Positions 8,614 through 17,685 of a DNA stretch of 64,000 nucleotides are shown here, in pieces. The position numbers and the translations under genes are program-made. The DNA is from Pseudomonas sp. TH43 (GTDB lineage: Bacteria; Pseudomonadota; Gammaproteobacteria; Pseudomonadales; Pseudomonadaceae). The DNA lies in assembly GCF_016650635.1 (NCBI RefSeq), contig NZ_JAEKFI010000001.1:310001-374000 (forward strand), in the 5' to 3' direction. The notes beneath the pieces were generated by a model. It searched no databases, had not been told where the DNA came from, and saw nothing but the letters and a program-made list of their open reading frames with translations. Within the stretch, counting starts at the first letter, position 1. Every line of letters begins with the position of its first letter.

Positions 8614-9909
8614 TTAGAAACCAACTGGGTACTGGATCACCACGTAAATCCGGTCAATGTCATCGCCGGCCTGCGCTTCATTGGCTCGGTGCGATACTTG
8701 CGAGACCTGCACCGACAGATCCTTGGCCGCGCCCGACTGCACGACGTATTTCAAATCGATATCCCGTTCCCAGTGCTTGCCGCCGTCACCTTGCTGCGGC
8801 TGGTAACTGCCGCTGTCCGGATCAAACGGGTTGTAGGCGCCGCCCTTGGGCGCGTGGGTGCCGTCGATATGGCTGCCGCTGACGTAGCGGGTCATGAAGC
8901 TCAGGCCGGGGATGCCCAAGGCGCCAAGGTCGAGGTCGTAGCGCGCCTGCCAGGAGCGTTCGTTGGCGCCGTTGAAGTCGGCGTATTTGATCGAGTTGGC
9001 GAGGTAGATCGAGTCGCCGCCGACGAAATCGAACGGCGTGTCGCCATTGATCTTTTGCCAGCCGAGCATTACCGCATGGGGGCCGAAGGCGTATTTGCCG
9101 GACAGGCTGAACGCGGTGTTGTCGATGGAACCTGCCAGCGCCCGGCCGGTGTCGCGGGTGTGATAAAGGTTGGCGTCGAGAAGCACGCCGGACTGCTTGA
9201 AGTGCAGGTTGCCGTAGTACTGGTGCCAGGTGTCGCTGAGGTCTGAGGCGTACAGCGCGCCGCCAACGGGGCTGTCGGTGAACAGATCGGCGCCAAGAAA
9301 ACTGATCCCGCCGGCCTCGGTATTGGCGCCATAGCCATAGAAATCGCCTTTTCCGGATGAGCTGTCCTGATTCTTGAACGCGGTGAAATGCCCGGCCACC
9401 AGATTGATGTGGTCTAACTCGGCGCTGTTGAGCAGAAAGCCGGTGGCGTACTCGGGCTGCAGGCGTTTGTCGGAGGTGTCGAATACCGGTGTTTCCACGG
9501 TCATTTCACCGAAGACGAGGGTGGTGTGCGAGGCCTTCAACTTAAGCGCAGCGCCCGCGCTGGAGTAGTCGTTTTCGCTGCGGCCATCGCTGTCGACCGG
9601 CAGCAAACCCGTCCCCGAATGCCCCTTGCCACCGTCCAGTTTGAGCCCGGCGAAGGCATGCGCATCAATACCGAACCCGACTATGCCGGGTGTGAAACCG
9701 GATGAGAAAGTGCCGATAAAGCCTTGAGCCCATTCCTGTTTGTAATTTTTGCCGGACGCCGAGGGCGAGCGGTAATCGTTGCTCAGATAGAAGTTGCGGC
9801 TGAGCACTTCGCTTTTTGCATCGTCGAAAAAACCGCTGGCGAGGGCGGTGGTGGTCAGACCGCAGAGCAGCGAGAGGAGGGTGAAGCGCGAGGGGGCGCG
9901 GTCGATCAT
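8614..9909 (-). CDS. OprD family outer-membrane porin
   Basis: Substrate-specific porin that forms an 18-strand barrel for uptake of small acids, amino acids or peptides. The ATG at 9909 gives a signal peptide MIDRAPSRFTLLSLLCGLTT ending in ALASGFF and 431 residues, standard for OprD proteins. Family hallmarks include the N-terminal FFDDAKSEVLSRNFYLSNDYR, the EWAQGFIGTFSSGFTPG segment and the C-terminal aromatic strand DRIYVVIQYPVGF. The open frame runs further upstream but without a plausible signal sequence. The neighbouring amidase suggests a shared nitrogen-compound theme, but the substrate is unknown. Confidence 0.93.
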   Translation of the reverse strand: MIDRAPSRFTLLSLLCGLTTTALASGFFDDAKSEVLSRNFYLSNDYRSPSASGKNYKQEWAQGFIGTFSSGFTPGIVGFGIDAHAFAGLKLDGGKGHSGTGLLPVDSDGRSENDYSSAGAALKLKASHTTLVFGEMTVETPVFDTSDKRLQPEYATGFLLNSAELDHINLVAGHFTAFKNQDSSSGKGDFYGYGANTEAGGISFLGADLFTDSPVGGALYASDLSDTWHQYYGNLHFKQSGVLLDANLYHTRDTGRALAGSIDNTAFSLSGKYAFGPHAVMLGWQKINGDTPFDFVGGDSIYLANSIKYADFNGANERSWQARYDLDLGALGIPGLSFMTRYVSGSHIDGTHAPKGGAYNPFDPDSGSYQPQQGDGGKHWERDIDLKYVVQSGAAKDLSVQVSQVSHRANEAQAGDDIDRIYVVIQYPVGF

Positions 9910-10008
9910 GGTCAGTGGCCAGCGGCAATTAAGATGGCTGGGATGATCAAGCGATTGCAGGAAGTAGGATTGAGCGGATGTGCTCAATGAACGGCATTAC
10001 ACAACCCC

Positions 10009-10099
10009 CTGTAGGAGTGAGCCTGCTCGCGATAGCGGTGTGTCAGTCTCGATAAATTTAACTGACACACCGCCATCGCGAGCAGGCTCACTCCTACAG
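10009..10099. repeat. REPIN, 39-bp near-perfect inverted repeat
   Basis: CTGTAGGAGTGAGCCTGCTC at 10009 is inverted to end at 10099, with arms extending to TGTGTCAGT/ACTGACACA. It lies between the OprD and amidase genes (both leftward) and may act as a transcript-end hairpin for the amidase. Confidence 0.85.
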
Positions 10100-10110
10100 T
10101 TTTAAAAGCG

Positions 10111-11814
10111 TTACGCCAGTGGCGGGGTGCGGGGCGGGATTTGGCGTTTGTTGCCGGTTGACTCGAACGCCGCGGCCAGACGCAGCAGGCTCGAATCGTC
10201 GTAGGCGCGACCGGCGAAGGTCAGGCCGACCGGCATGCCGATGTCGGCCATGATGCCCATCGGCACGGTGACGGTGGGTACGCCGAGGTGACGGATCGCC
10301 AGGTTGCCGTTGGCCACCCAGATACCGTTGCTCCAGGCAATGTCTGCCGAGGCCGGGTTGACGTCCGCATCTGCCGGGCCGACGTCGGCGACGGTCGGGA
10401 ACAGCACGGCGTCGAGGCCCAGCGAGTCCATCCAGTCCTCGAGGTCGATGCGCCGGGTCTGTTCGAGGCCGCGCAGGCCGTCGGGCACTGTGGAAATTTC
10501 ATTCCACGGCGTGATGCCGCGCTCGGCCATGCGCACGTATTCATCCATGCCCGCCACCAGATCACCCTCACGGTTAGGCAGCGTACCCGGTTCGTGGGGG
10601 AAGATTTTCGCCCCGTCGACGTCGACCAGACGATTGAGTTTCGGGTCGCCGTTGGCTTGCAGGAAATCGTCGAACGCCCATGCGGTCAGGTCCCATAACT
10701 CATGGTGAAGGAACTCTTTCGAGACCAGACCACGGGTGAATACAGTCGGCGCGCCGGGACGATCGCCTTCGCAGTTGGAGACCAACGGGAAGTCGGTTTC
10801 GATGACTTCGGCACCGGCCGCTTCCAGGGCCTGGCGTGCCTGTTTCCACAAATCAATCACCGAAGCGCGAGTGTTGATACGCTGGCCGGTCGGGCCACCG
10901 ATGCCCGGGGCTTCGCTGGTGCCGGCTTCAGGGTCGGCATTGATGAACATGCGCGGGACGGCGAAACGCTTGCCGGCCAGCGCTTTGGCGTCAGCGGCCA
11001 GATCAGCGTAAGCGGCAGGGCGCACCTCGTTGACGCTCGGGATCGGCACCCACGGTTGCAGGCGCCAGAGGTCGCCACGGGTGTCCGGGTCTTCGGCAAC
11101 GACGATGTCGAGGACTTCGAGCAGGTCGGCCATGGTGCGTGCGTAAGGCACGACGACGTCCATGGTCGGCGTCAACGGCCAGTTGCCACGTACCGAAATC
11201 ACGCCGCGCGACGGCGTGTAGGCGCACAAACCATTGTTCGACGCCGGGCCACGCCCGCTTGACCAGGTTTCTTCAGCCAGACCGAACGCGGCGAAACTGG
11301 CGGCAGTGGCGGTACCGGCACCGTTCGACGAGCCGGAGGCAAACGGCGCGGTGAGGTAATCGGCGTTGTAAGGGCTTTCGGCGCGACCGTAGACGCCGCG
11401 CTGCATACCGCCATTGGCCATCGGCGGCATGTTGGTCTTGCCCAGGCAAATCGCCCCGGCGCCGCGCAGGCGTTCGATGGTGAAGGCATCGCGATAGGCG
11501 ACCAGATCAACGAAGGCCGGGCTGCCGGATGCAGCGGTCAAGCCCTTGACCAGATAACTGTCCTTGGCGGTGTAGGGAATGCCATCGAGCGCGCTCAGGG
11601 TTTCGCCTTTGGCGCGGCGAGCGTCGGCGGCCCGCGCTTCGTTCAGCGCTTCGGGGTTGCGCACGACCACGGCGTTCAGCGCCGTCGGGGTGTCGGCGCC
11701 GTCGTAGGCATCGATGCGGGCGAGATACGCCTGCACCAGTTCAACCGACGTGGTCTGACCAGACTCCAGCGCTGCGCGCAGGTCGGCAATGGATACTTCG
11801 GTAACTTCGATCAT
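10111..11814 (-). CDS. amidase signature family hydrolase
   Basis: Cytoplasmic amide hydrolase of the Ser-cisSer-Lys class, 567 residues from the ATG at 11814 (MIEVTEVSIADLRAAL); a longer frame adds 25 residues with weak support. The catalytic lysine is in GIPYTAKDSY, the cis-serine in the FASGSSNGAG segment, and the nucleophile region reads SSGRGPASNNG, a variant of the usual GGS motif found in a subgroup of amidases. The first half of the family domain, including TNMPPMANGG, is well kept. The substrate cannot be predicted. The OprD-type porin gene downstream has the same orientation, separated by a REPIN. Confidence 0.9.
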   Translation of the reverse strand: MIEVTEVSIADLRAALESGQTTSVELVQAYLARIDAYDGADTPTALNAVVVRNPEALNEARAADARRAKGETLSALDGIPYTAKDSYLVKGLTAASGSPAFVDLVAYRDAFTIERLRGAGAICLGKTNMPPMANGGMQRGVYGRAESPYNADYLTAPFASGSSNGAGTATAASFAAFGLAEETWSSGRGPASNNGLCAYTPSRGVISVRGNWPLTPTMDVVVPYARTMADLLEVLDIVVAEDPDTRGDLWRLQPWVPIPSVNEVRPAAYADLAADAKALAGKRFAVPRMFINADPEAGTSEAPGIGGPTGQRINTRASVIDLWKQARQALEAAGAEVIETDFPLVSNCEGDRPGAPTVFTRGLVSKEFLHHELWDLTAWAFDDFLQANGDPKLNRLVDVDGAKIFPHEPGTLPNREGDLVAGMDEYVRMAERGITPWNEISTVPDGLRGLEQTRRIDLEDWMDSLGLDAVLFPTVADVGPADADVNPASADIAWSNGIWVANGNLAIRHLGVPTVTVPMGIMADIGMPVGLTFAGRAYDDSSLLRLAAAFESTGNKRQIPPRTPPLA

Positions 11815-11986
11815 GCGGTCACCGCCGTTGGACGTACGGTGTTTTTCCTGGAATGGGAGTTCATAGCGGTTCTCGTTGCACGGCTTCAAGCGACAAGGTT
11901 AAGACTGGCGCCTATTTAACACCAAGCCGAGTGCGGAGTAATCGGCGAGATTGATCTTTGTCCGCCCTGACGCCGCGTGCAGCCCT

Positions 11987-12051
11987 TTCGCGAGCAGGCT
12001 CGCTCCCACAGAGGAACGCATTTCAATTGTGGGAGCGAGCCTGCTCGCGAA
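11987..12051. repeat. REPIN (TTCGCGAGCAGGCTCGC type)
   Basis: TTCGCGAGCAGGCTCGCTCC from 11987 is inverted to end at 12051, with a 17-nt spacer. Same family as 16884-16947. Confidence 0.85.
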
Positions 12052-12081
12052 GGCGTCCGATCGGACAAACCATCACTCCAG

Positions 12082-13464
12082 CTAGAGAACGCCGTACTCA
12101 CGGGCCGTGCGATCCACCGCAATGCGCGTCTTGTCGATCAGCTCATCAAGCTCCGCACGGCTGGCAATCAGGGCAGGGGCCATGATCATCCGGCCCAACG
12201 TCGAGCGAATGATCAACCCCTCCTCAAAGCCGATCGTGCGGCAGCGCCAAGCAATATCGTTTTCATTGGCAAAGCGCTTGCGGCTGGCCTTGTCTTCAGC
12301 AAACTGCAACGCAGCCACCAAACCAACGCCCTGAATCTCACCCACCAACGGGTGATTGCCAAACACTTCGCGCAAGCAATTCTGCAGATACGGCCCGGTG
12401 TCGGTTTTCACCTGAGTGACCACGCCCTCATCACGCAAGGCCTTTAGGTTGGCAATCGCCACGGCAGCCGCCACCGGGTGCCCGGAATAGGTCAGGCCGT
12501 GGGCAAACACGCCACCTTTCTCGACCAATGCTTCAGCCATGCGCCGTGACAGAATCAAACCGCCCATGGGGATGTATCCCGAGGTCAGGCCCTTGGCGAT
12601 CGACAGCGTGTCGGGTTCAAAACCGAATGCCTGATGGGCGAACCATTCACCGGTGCGGCCGAAACCGCCAATCACTTCGTCCGCACACAGCAGCACGTCA
12701 TATTTGCGGCAGATGCGCTGAATTTCCGGCCAATAAGTCGCCGGCGGAATGATCATCCCTCCCGCACCCTGAAAAGGTTCGGCGACGAACGCGGCGACCT
12801 TGTCGGCGCCCAGTTCGAGAATCTTCTCTTCCAGTTGCCGCGCGGCTTGCAGGCCAAATTCTTCCGGGCTGAGATTGCCTTCGTGGGCGAACCAGTACGG
12901 CTCATCAATGTGCGCCACATCAGGAATGATGCCGCCCATTTCGTGCATGAATTTCATCCCGCCCAGCGCCGTCGCGGCCAGGGTCGAGCCGTGGTAGCCG
13001 TTCCAGCGGCCGATCATGATCTTCTTCTCGGGCTTGCCCATCACTTGCCAGAACTTGCGCACGGTGCGGATCAGCACTTCGTTGGCCTCGGACCCCGAGT
13101 TGGTGTAGATCGCGTGGCTGTAGTGCTTCGGCAGCAGGCTGAAGAGCAACTCGGACAGCTCGATCACCTTCGGGTGAGTGGTGTGAAAGAACATGTTGTA
13201 GTAGGGCAGTTGCTCCAGCTGCGCCGTCGCGGCGGCGGCCAGGTCCTTGCGCCCGTAGCCGAGGTTGGTGCACCACAGGCCGGACATGCCGTCCAGATAC
13301 CGATTGCCGTCGTTGTCCCACAACGCGAGGCGATCGCCGCTGACCATCACTCGCGGGCCTTCTTCGTTGAGGGCCTTCTGATCGACGAACGCATGAATGT
13401 GGTGGGCGGCGTCGGCGGCCTGGTAATCGTGGGTGCTGCGGGTCTGATCGAATTCGGCGGACAT
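12082..13464 (-). CDS. class III aminotransferase, SpuC-like (polyamine/omega-amino donor, pyruvate acceptor)
   Basis: PLP enzyme of 460 residues. It follows putrescine-pyruvate aminotransferase SpuC along its length: GLWCTNLGYGR, NSGSEAN, IGRWNGYHGST, EPFQGAGG, DEVIGGFGRTGEWFA, and the PLP lysine in SIAKGLTSGYIPMGG. Such enzymes transfer the terminal amino group of diamines, beta-alanine or taurine to pyruvate. It is transcribed away from a TetR-type regulator, with a palindrome in the shared promoter region, so control by that regulator is likely. The exact amine donor is uncertain. Confidence 0.9.
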   Translation of the reverse strand: MSAEFDQTRSTHDYQAADAAHHIHAFVDQKALNEEGPRVMVSGDRLALWDNDGNRYLDGMSGLWCTNLGYGRKDLAAAATAQLEQLPYYNMFFHTTHPKVIELSELLFSLLPKHYSHAIYTNSGSEANEVLIRTVRKFWQVMGKPEKKIMIGRWNGYHGSTLAATALGGMKFMHEMGGIIPDVAHIDEPYWFAHEGNLSPEEFGLQAARQLEEKILELGADKVAAFVAEPFQGAGGMIIPPATYWPEIQRICRKYDVLLCADEVIGGFGRTGEWFAHQAFGFEPDTLSIAKGLTSGYIPMGGLILSRRMAEALVEKGGVFAHGLTYSGHPVAAAVAIANLKALRDEGVVTQVKTDTGPYLQNCLREVFGNHPLVGEIQGVGLVAALQFAEDKASRKRFANENDIAWRCRTIGFEEGLIIRSTLGRMIMAPALIASRAELDELIDKTRIAVDRTAREYGVL

Positions 13465-13536
13465 GCTGATCTCCAGATAAACAGGGCGAGTGAGTGCGTT
13501 CGTTGCAGCGGTGCACGGCTAATGTTTGTCACTTTA

Positions 13537-13561
13537 AAATATTTTTGTAAAGAAAATATTT
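13537..13561. promoter_or_regulatory. palindromic operator candidate between aminotransferase and TetR genes
   Basis: AAATATTTT and AAAATATTT form a perfect 9-bp inverted repeat around the 7-nt spacer TGTAAAG, in an AT-rich stretch between two divergent genes. The size and symmetry suit a TetR dimer. TTTGTC occurs on both sides (13525 and 13559 regions). Function is inferred from position. Confidence 0.5.
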
Positions 13562-13620
13562 GTCGGTAGAAAAACAAATCCGTAGGCTGATGCGCATTGG
13601 CAAGGCACGGCAGGCAAGGT

Positions 13621-14247
13621 ATGAGCGGACTCAGAGAACGGCAGAAGGAACAGCGCAGGGAAGTCATCGCGCAGGCAGCACTGGAGCTGTTTATCAGCAA
13701 CGGGTTCGGCGCGACCACGCTTGAACAAATTGCCAATGCAGCGGCGGTTTCCGCGCCGACGGTGACCAACTATTTCGGCGGCAAGCAGGAGATTCTGCTG
13801 GCACTGCTCAAGCAACCGGACGAGCAGGCCATGCGCGAGGCGCGGGCCAATCTCGATGACGATAGCGATCCGCTGGAGGCGTTGTGCGAGTTCGAAGGCC
13901 TGATGACCGATTACCAACTGCAAGCCATGCCGGCCTCACTATGGCGTGAACTGGCGCCGTTTCTGCTTACCGGTGAGCTGGCTCAGGCGTTGAGCCCGTG
14001 GAATGCGGCGGTGATCGAAGAAACCAAGGCGTTGCTGGTGCATTTCCAGGCACTGGGCAAAGTCCGCGAGTCCGTCGATATCGATGTGGCTGCGATTTTG
14101 TTCAACCAGTACGCGAACATGGCGTTTATTCGACTGGCGACCGAAGCGGCGCCGGATCGAGAAGCGCATGCCGGGCATATGCGCAGTGTGCTGGGGCTGA
14201 TCTGTCACGGCATTCTGAGCCTGGCGCCGGAGCCGAAGGACAGGTGA
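13621..14247 (+). CDS. TetR/AcrR family transcriptional regulator
   Basis: A 208-residue repressor with an N-terminal helix-turn-helix: ELFISNGFGATTLEQIANAA followed by VSAPTVTNYFGGKQEIL. The C-terminal ligand domain is unassigned. The ATG at 13621 starts MSGLRERQKEQRREVI, a typical TetR N-terminus; an in-frame TTG 24 bp upstream is less likely. It is divergent from the SpuC-like aminotransferase and probably controls it and itself through the palindrome at 13537-13561. The inducer may be the amine substrate, which is a guess. Confidence 0.9.
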   Translation: MSGLRERQKEQRREVIAQAALELFISNGFGATTLEQIANAAAVSAPTVTNYFGGKQEILLALLKQPDEQAMREARANLDDDSDPLEALCEFEGLMTDYQLQAMPASLWRELAPFLLTGELAQALSPWNAAVIEETKALLVHFQALGKVRESVDIDVAAILFNQYANMAFIRLATEAAPDREAHAGHMRSVLGLICHGILSLAPEPKDR

Positions 14248-14251
14248 TCAA

Positions 14252-14283
14252 CCGTGGCGAGGGCGCTTGCTCCCTCGCCACGG
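14252..14283. terminator. bidirectional terminator-like hairpin
   Basis: CCGTGGCGAGGG pairs with CCCTCGCCACGG around CGCTTGCT, between the convergent TetR and DUF502 genes. The same GTGGCGAGGG motif forms hairpins at 15088-15115 and 38580-38607, so it is also a dispersed repeat. Confidence 0.6.
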
Positions 14284-14303
14284 GGGTCTTCAACATCGAG
14301 AGG

Positions 14304-14897
14304 TCAGGCTTTCGGCAACCACGGTTGCATCTGCTCCAGCAAACCACGTCCGCCCCGGCGCAATCCTGCCGCCAGGCTCAGCCATGACAGGTCGGTCATG
14401 ATCACCTCGCAGGCGCGCAGCAGGCGAACTTCCCCAGCCGTGCCGCCGGCAGTCCCGCCATCAGGCATGTACACCGTCATCCAGTCGCCGACACTCTCCA
14501 CCACCAGACACAGGCGCCAGCCTTGCTCTTCGGCGATCATGCCGACCTTCGTCCCCTCGGCGTGCTCCATGCCGGCAAACCGCGCCGTGGTGTCCTTGAG
14601 CAACTGATAACCCGGCAAATTGCTCAGCACTTTGTCTTCGGTGGCTTCAATCGCCCGGGCCGCCGCCGAGGTCTTGGCCAGAAGGCCGGCAAGAAAACAC
14701 AGCACGATCAGGCCCACCAGCGTGGCTAGCGTCACCACTGTCACACCCGCCACATCATGACCTTCGAACATCGGCAGCAACTTTTGCACCGGCCCGCGCA
14801 GCAGATGAATGGCTTTCTCGATCAGGATGAAGATCAGCACCAACGGCAGAATAAACAGCAGTCCGCCGATCACGGTGGTTTTGATGAACTTGAACAT
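14304..14897 (-). CDS. DUF502 family membrane protein
   Basis: Small inner-membrane protein of 197 residues with two N-terminal transmembrane helices (GGLLFILPLVLIFILIE and VVTLATLVGLIVLCFLAGLL) followed by a soluble domain containing LPGYQLLKD and an FAGMEH segment, all features of DUF502. The ATG at 14897 has a good AAGGAGCC site; the longer open frame does not. The function of the family is not known. It is not obviously in an operon, since proP further right ends with its own hairpin. Confidence 0.85.
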   Translation of the reverse strand: MFKFIKTTVIGGLLFILPLVLIFILIEKAIHLLRGPVQKLLPMFEGHDVAGVTVVTLATLVGLIVLCFLAGLLAKTSAAARAIEATEDKVLSNLPGYQLLKDTTARFAGMEHAEGTKVGMIAEEQGWRLCLVVESVGDWMTVYMPDGGTAGGTAGEVRLLRACEVIMTDLSWLSLAAGLRRGGRGLLEQMQPWLPKA

Positions 14898-15087
14898 GAC
14901 GGCTCCTTGATGACGATCAGCAATCAAGGCTAGCTGATAAAAATCCCGGGGCAGGGGTGATATTGAACTTGCGTGGGACCATGGCGGCCGGATGTTTGCG
15001 AAGACCGACAATGGCTGGCTTGACGTCTGTTTCTACTGTACCCGGCCCCTGAATGGACGCGCAGGCTTGAAGAAACCGAATGATTTT

Positions 15088-15115
15088 GTGGCGAGGGAGC
15101 AAGCTCCCTCGCCAC
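15088..15115. terminator. terminator-like hairpin after proP
   Basis: GTGGCGAGGGAGC at 15088 pairs with GCTCCCTCGCCAC ending at 15115. It lies 15 bp beyond the proP stop on the leftward strand and has no long T run. Confidence 0.6.
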
Positions 15116-15130
15116 AAGGTGGTGGATTGT

Positions 15131-16636
15131 TTACTCGTTGATTCGCGGGTGTTGCTGCACCAGATTTTTGCGCTTGGCTTCCAGCTCAGCAATTTCAGCG
15201 TCGATGTCTTCGATCTTCTGCTCGATGTTGTCGTGATGCTCTTGCAGCAGCTCTTTGGCTTCCTCGAGGTCAGAAGCCGCTGGCGCCGCGCCTCGCAGTG
15301 GTTTGTTCGCGGTTTCTTTCATGGTTACGCCAGTGACCAGCCCGACCACGGCAATGACCATCAGGTAATACGCCGGCATGTACAGGTCGTTGGTGCTTTC
15401 CACCAGCCAGGCGACGACAGTCGGGGTCAAACCGGCAATCAGCACCGAAATGTTGAAGGCCGCGGCCAAGGCGCTGTAGCGGATGTGCGTGGGGAACATT
15501 GCCGGCAAGGTCGAGGCCATCACGCCGATGAAGAAGTTCAGCAACACGGCCAACATCAGCAAGCCTGCGAAGATCAGGCCGATCTTGCCACTGTTGATCA
15601 GCATGAACGCCGGAATGGCCAGGATGAACAGGCCAATACTGCCGACGACGATGAAGGGTTTGCGGCCAATCTTGTCGCTGATAAAGCCAATCGCCGGTTG
15701 CACGAACAGCATGCCGACCATGATCGCGATGATGATCAGCACGCCACGGTTTTCGCTGTAATGCAGGTTATGCGAAAGGTAGCTCGGCATGTAAGTGAGC
15801 AGCATGTAATAGGTGACGTTGGTCACGGCCACCACGCCGACGCAAGTCATCAGGCTGCGCCAGTGCTTGGTCGCGACTTCCTTGAACGACACTTTCGGGC
15901 CGCCGGCGAGGCCTTCGCGATCACCTTGTTCGAGTTTTTCGACGTGTTGCTGGAACGCCGGGGTTTCTTCCAGCGCGTGGCGGAGGTAGAGGCCGATCAT
16001 GCCCAGCGGCAGGGCGAGGAAAAACGGCAGACGCCAGCCCCATTCTTCGAATTTCGCTTCACCCAGCGTCGTAGAAATCAACACCACCACGCCAGCACCG
16101 AGAACGAAACCGGCAATCGAACCGAAGTCCAGCCAACTGCCGAGGAACCCACGCTTGCGGTCCGGCGCGTATTCAGCGACGAAGATCGAAGCACCGGTGT
16201 ACTCGCCGCCGACCGAGAAACCCTGGGCCATTTTCGCCAGTAACAGCAGGATCGGCGCCCAGATGCCGATCGAGGCATACGACGGAATCAGGCCGATGGC
16301 AAACGTGCTGAGCGACATGATCACGATGGTCGCGGCGAGGACTTTCTGCCGCCCGTACTTGTCGCCCAGTGCGCCGAAAAACAGACCGCCCAAAGGTCGA
16401 ATCAGGAACGGCACCGAGAACGTCGCCAGTGCAGCGATCATTTGCGTGCCCGGATCGGCGCCCGGGAAAAACACCTTGCCGAGCACATAGGCCACAAAGC
16501 CATAGACCCCGAAGTCGAACCATTCCATGGCATTGCCGAGCGCCGCCGCCGTAATGGCTTTGCGCATCTTGGCGTCGTCGACGATGGTGATGTCTTTCAG
16601 GCCGATCGGTTTGACGCTGTTTTTACGTGATTTCAT
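15131..16636 (-). CDS. proP: MFS osmolyte/proton symporter ProP
   Basis: Proton symporter for glycine betaine, proline and related osmolytes, 501 residues. It has 12 hydrophobic segments, the MFS motif GALGDKYGRQKVL after helix 2, GNAMEWFDFGVYGF in helix 1, and a GFSVGGEYTGASIF segment typical of the metabolite/H+ symporter subfamily. The C-terminus (about residues 455-501) is a predicted coiled coil with heptads EEAKELLQEHHDNIEQKIED, the osmosensing tail found in E. coli ProP, which supports ProP over KgtP or ShiA. Substrate range is inferred from the family. Confidence 0.88.
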   Translation of the reverse strand: MKSRKNSVKPIGLKDITIVDDAKMRKAITAAALGNAMEWFDFGVYGFVAYVLGKVFFPGADPGTQMIAALATFSVPFLIRPLGGLFFGALGDKYGRQKVLAATIVIMSLSTFAIGLIPSYASIGIWAPILLLLAKMAQGFSVGGEYTGASIFVAEYAPDRKRGFLGSWLDFGSIAGFVLGAGVVVLISTTLGEAKFEEWGWRLPFFLALPLGMIGLYLRHALEETPAFQQHVEKLEQGDREGLAGGPKVSFKEVATKHWRSLMTCVGVVAVTNVTYYMLLTYMPSYLSHNLHYSENRGVLIIIAIMVGMLFVQPAIGFISDKIGRKPFIVVGSIGLFILAIPAFMLINSGKIGLIFAGLLMLAVLLNFFIGVMASTLPAMFPTHIRYSALAAAFNISVLIAGLTPTVVAWLVESTNDLYMPAYYLMVIAVVGLVTGVTMKETANKPLRGAAPAASDLEEAKELLQEHHDNIEQKIEDIDAEIAELEAKRKNLVQQHPRINE

Positions 16637-16810
16637 CCGGGTTTTCTCTTTACTGATCCATCTTGCCGCGTTGATGCCATCTAATTGATGGCGCGTGCTC
16701 TTTGGGTCAGATACATGAGGACACGAAATAATTCACCGCTGACTGCTTTTTTTCCGTGTAGGCGCTGCCGAAGGCTGCGATCTTTTGATCTTGCCTCGCG
16801 AAAACGACAA

Positions 16811-16845
16811 AACCCGCCATCCCGATCGAACAGGATGGCGGGGTT
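16811..16845 (-). terminator. rho-independent terminator of DUF6124 copy B
   Basis: AACCCGCCATCC (16811-16822) pairs with GGATGGCGGGGTT (16833-16845). On the leftward strand the stem is followed by TTTTGTCGTTTT, a reasonable U tract. The DUF6124 gene ends at 16990 upstream on that strand, with a REPIN in between. Confidence 0.6.
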
Positions 16846-16883
16846 CTTCTGCCTGATGGAATTGCGTTACTTACTCGGCAGTC

Positions 16884-16947
16884 TTCGCGAGCAGGCTCGC
16901 TCCCACAGTTGATCGCGTTCCAATGTGGGAGCGAGCCTGCTCGCGAA
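16884..16947. repeat. REPIN (TTCGCGAGCAGGCTCGC type)
   Basis: TTCGCGAGCAGGCTCGCTCC and its inverted copy flank a 16-nt spacer. Nearly identical arms to 11987-12051. Confidence 0.85.
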
Positions 16948-16989
16948 GGGGCCAGAGGAATAACTCAGCAAGCGTTCACAGTCGCGGCC

Positions 16990-17349
16990 TCAACCCGGCA
17001 CCTGCAGATTATCCAGCACCCGATTCACCGCCAGTTCCCCCAGCATAATCAGTTGCGCAATCCCCAGCAGCGTCCGGCGTTGTGAGGCGGGTATGAGATT
17101 AGCGAAATCATTGACGATGGTTCTAGCTGAAGCGAGAGTTTCGCAGGCATCGACCAGCAGCTCTTCGTTTTTGAAGTCTGCTGTTACGGCATACATCCTG
17201 CGGGTTTTACGGGGCGCTGGCACAGACCCGGGCGGGCAGAGGTAGTGATCTAGGGCGCGGTCGGCGGCTTCGTTGAGCCTTTTCGACTCGATGGATTCGT
17301 AAGGGGAGGTGAGGTCTGTTTCGGGCGGATTCGGCGTTGGTTTTATCAT
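16990..17349 (-). CDS. DUF6124 family protein, copy B
   Basis: A 119-residue paralogue of the gene at 7707-8066. It shares the start MIKPTPNPPETDLTSPYES, ALDHYLCPPGS, MYAVTADFKNEELLVDA and QRRTLLGIAQLIMLGELAVN; differences are scattered substitutions, so the copies diverged some time ago. AGAGG lies 7-8 bp before the ATG at 17349. It is preceded by the same long structured leader as copy A and followed by a terminator at 16811-16845. Function unknown. Confidence 0.85.
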   Translation of the reverse strand: MIKPTPNPPETDLTSPYESIESKRLNEAADRALDHYLCPPGSVPAPRKTRRMYAVTADFKNEELLVDACETLASARTIVNDFANLIPASQRRTLLGIAQLIMLGELAVNRVLDNLQVPG

Positions 17350-17670
17350 GGCAAAAGCCTCTAGAGTAATGAAGCTGCCACCGTTCGCTGCTAACGAAGG
17401 AGGTGGCGGCTGTACGCGGGTTAGCAGACCAGGACTCTAGAACCCGGCGCACCGAAGTGCCCCACGCAAAGCCGCCATAACGACAACGGACCTTGTGCGT
17501 CTAGAAGATAACCCGGGCTGCTAAACCCGATCACTGACATCTCAGCGACCGCACCACAATAGAACCCGCCCCCTAGGCGCACAAGCCGGCGGATTCTGGC
17601 GTAGCTGTAGGCAATTACGCAAGGATGTGTAGCCTTGGGCGCGTGTCTGGAAGTGTCTTTTAAACGTGTC
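17350..17670 (-). ncRNA. putative structured leader RNA of DUF6124 gene, copy B
   Basis: Aligns with 8067-8395. Matching stems with changed bases: GCTGCCACC 17374-17382 with GGTGGCGGC 17402-17410; GCAC 17449-17452 with GTGC 17457-17460 around a minus-strand UUCG loop; CGGGTTAGCAG 17417-17427 with CTGCTAAACCCG 17518-17529; and an outer stem CTTGTGCGTCTA (around 17491) with TAGGCGCACAAG (around 17573). The gene-proximal hairpin again carries CCUCCUU. The TA/TA change opposite copy A's CG/CG in the long-range stem is compensatory. An open frame in copy A has no start codon in copy B, so the leader is not a protein gene. Confidence 0.7.
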
Positions 17671-17685
17671 CGTGTAGATCAAAAG

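Noticed and set aside
15080..16243. 387-codon frame antisense to proP
   Set aside because: Shadow of a real gene; translation is His/Asp/Gln-rich and unlike any protein family.
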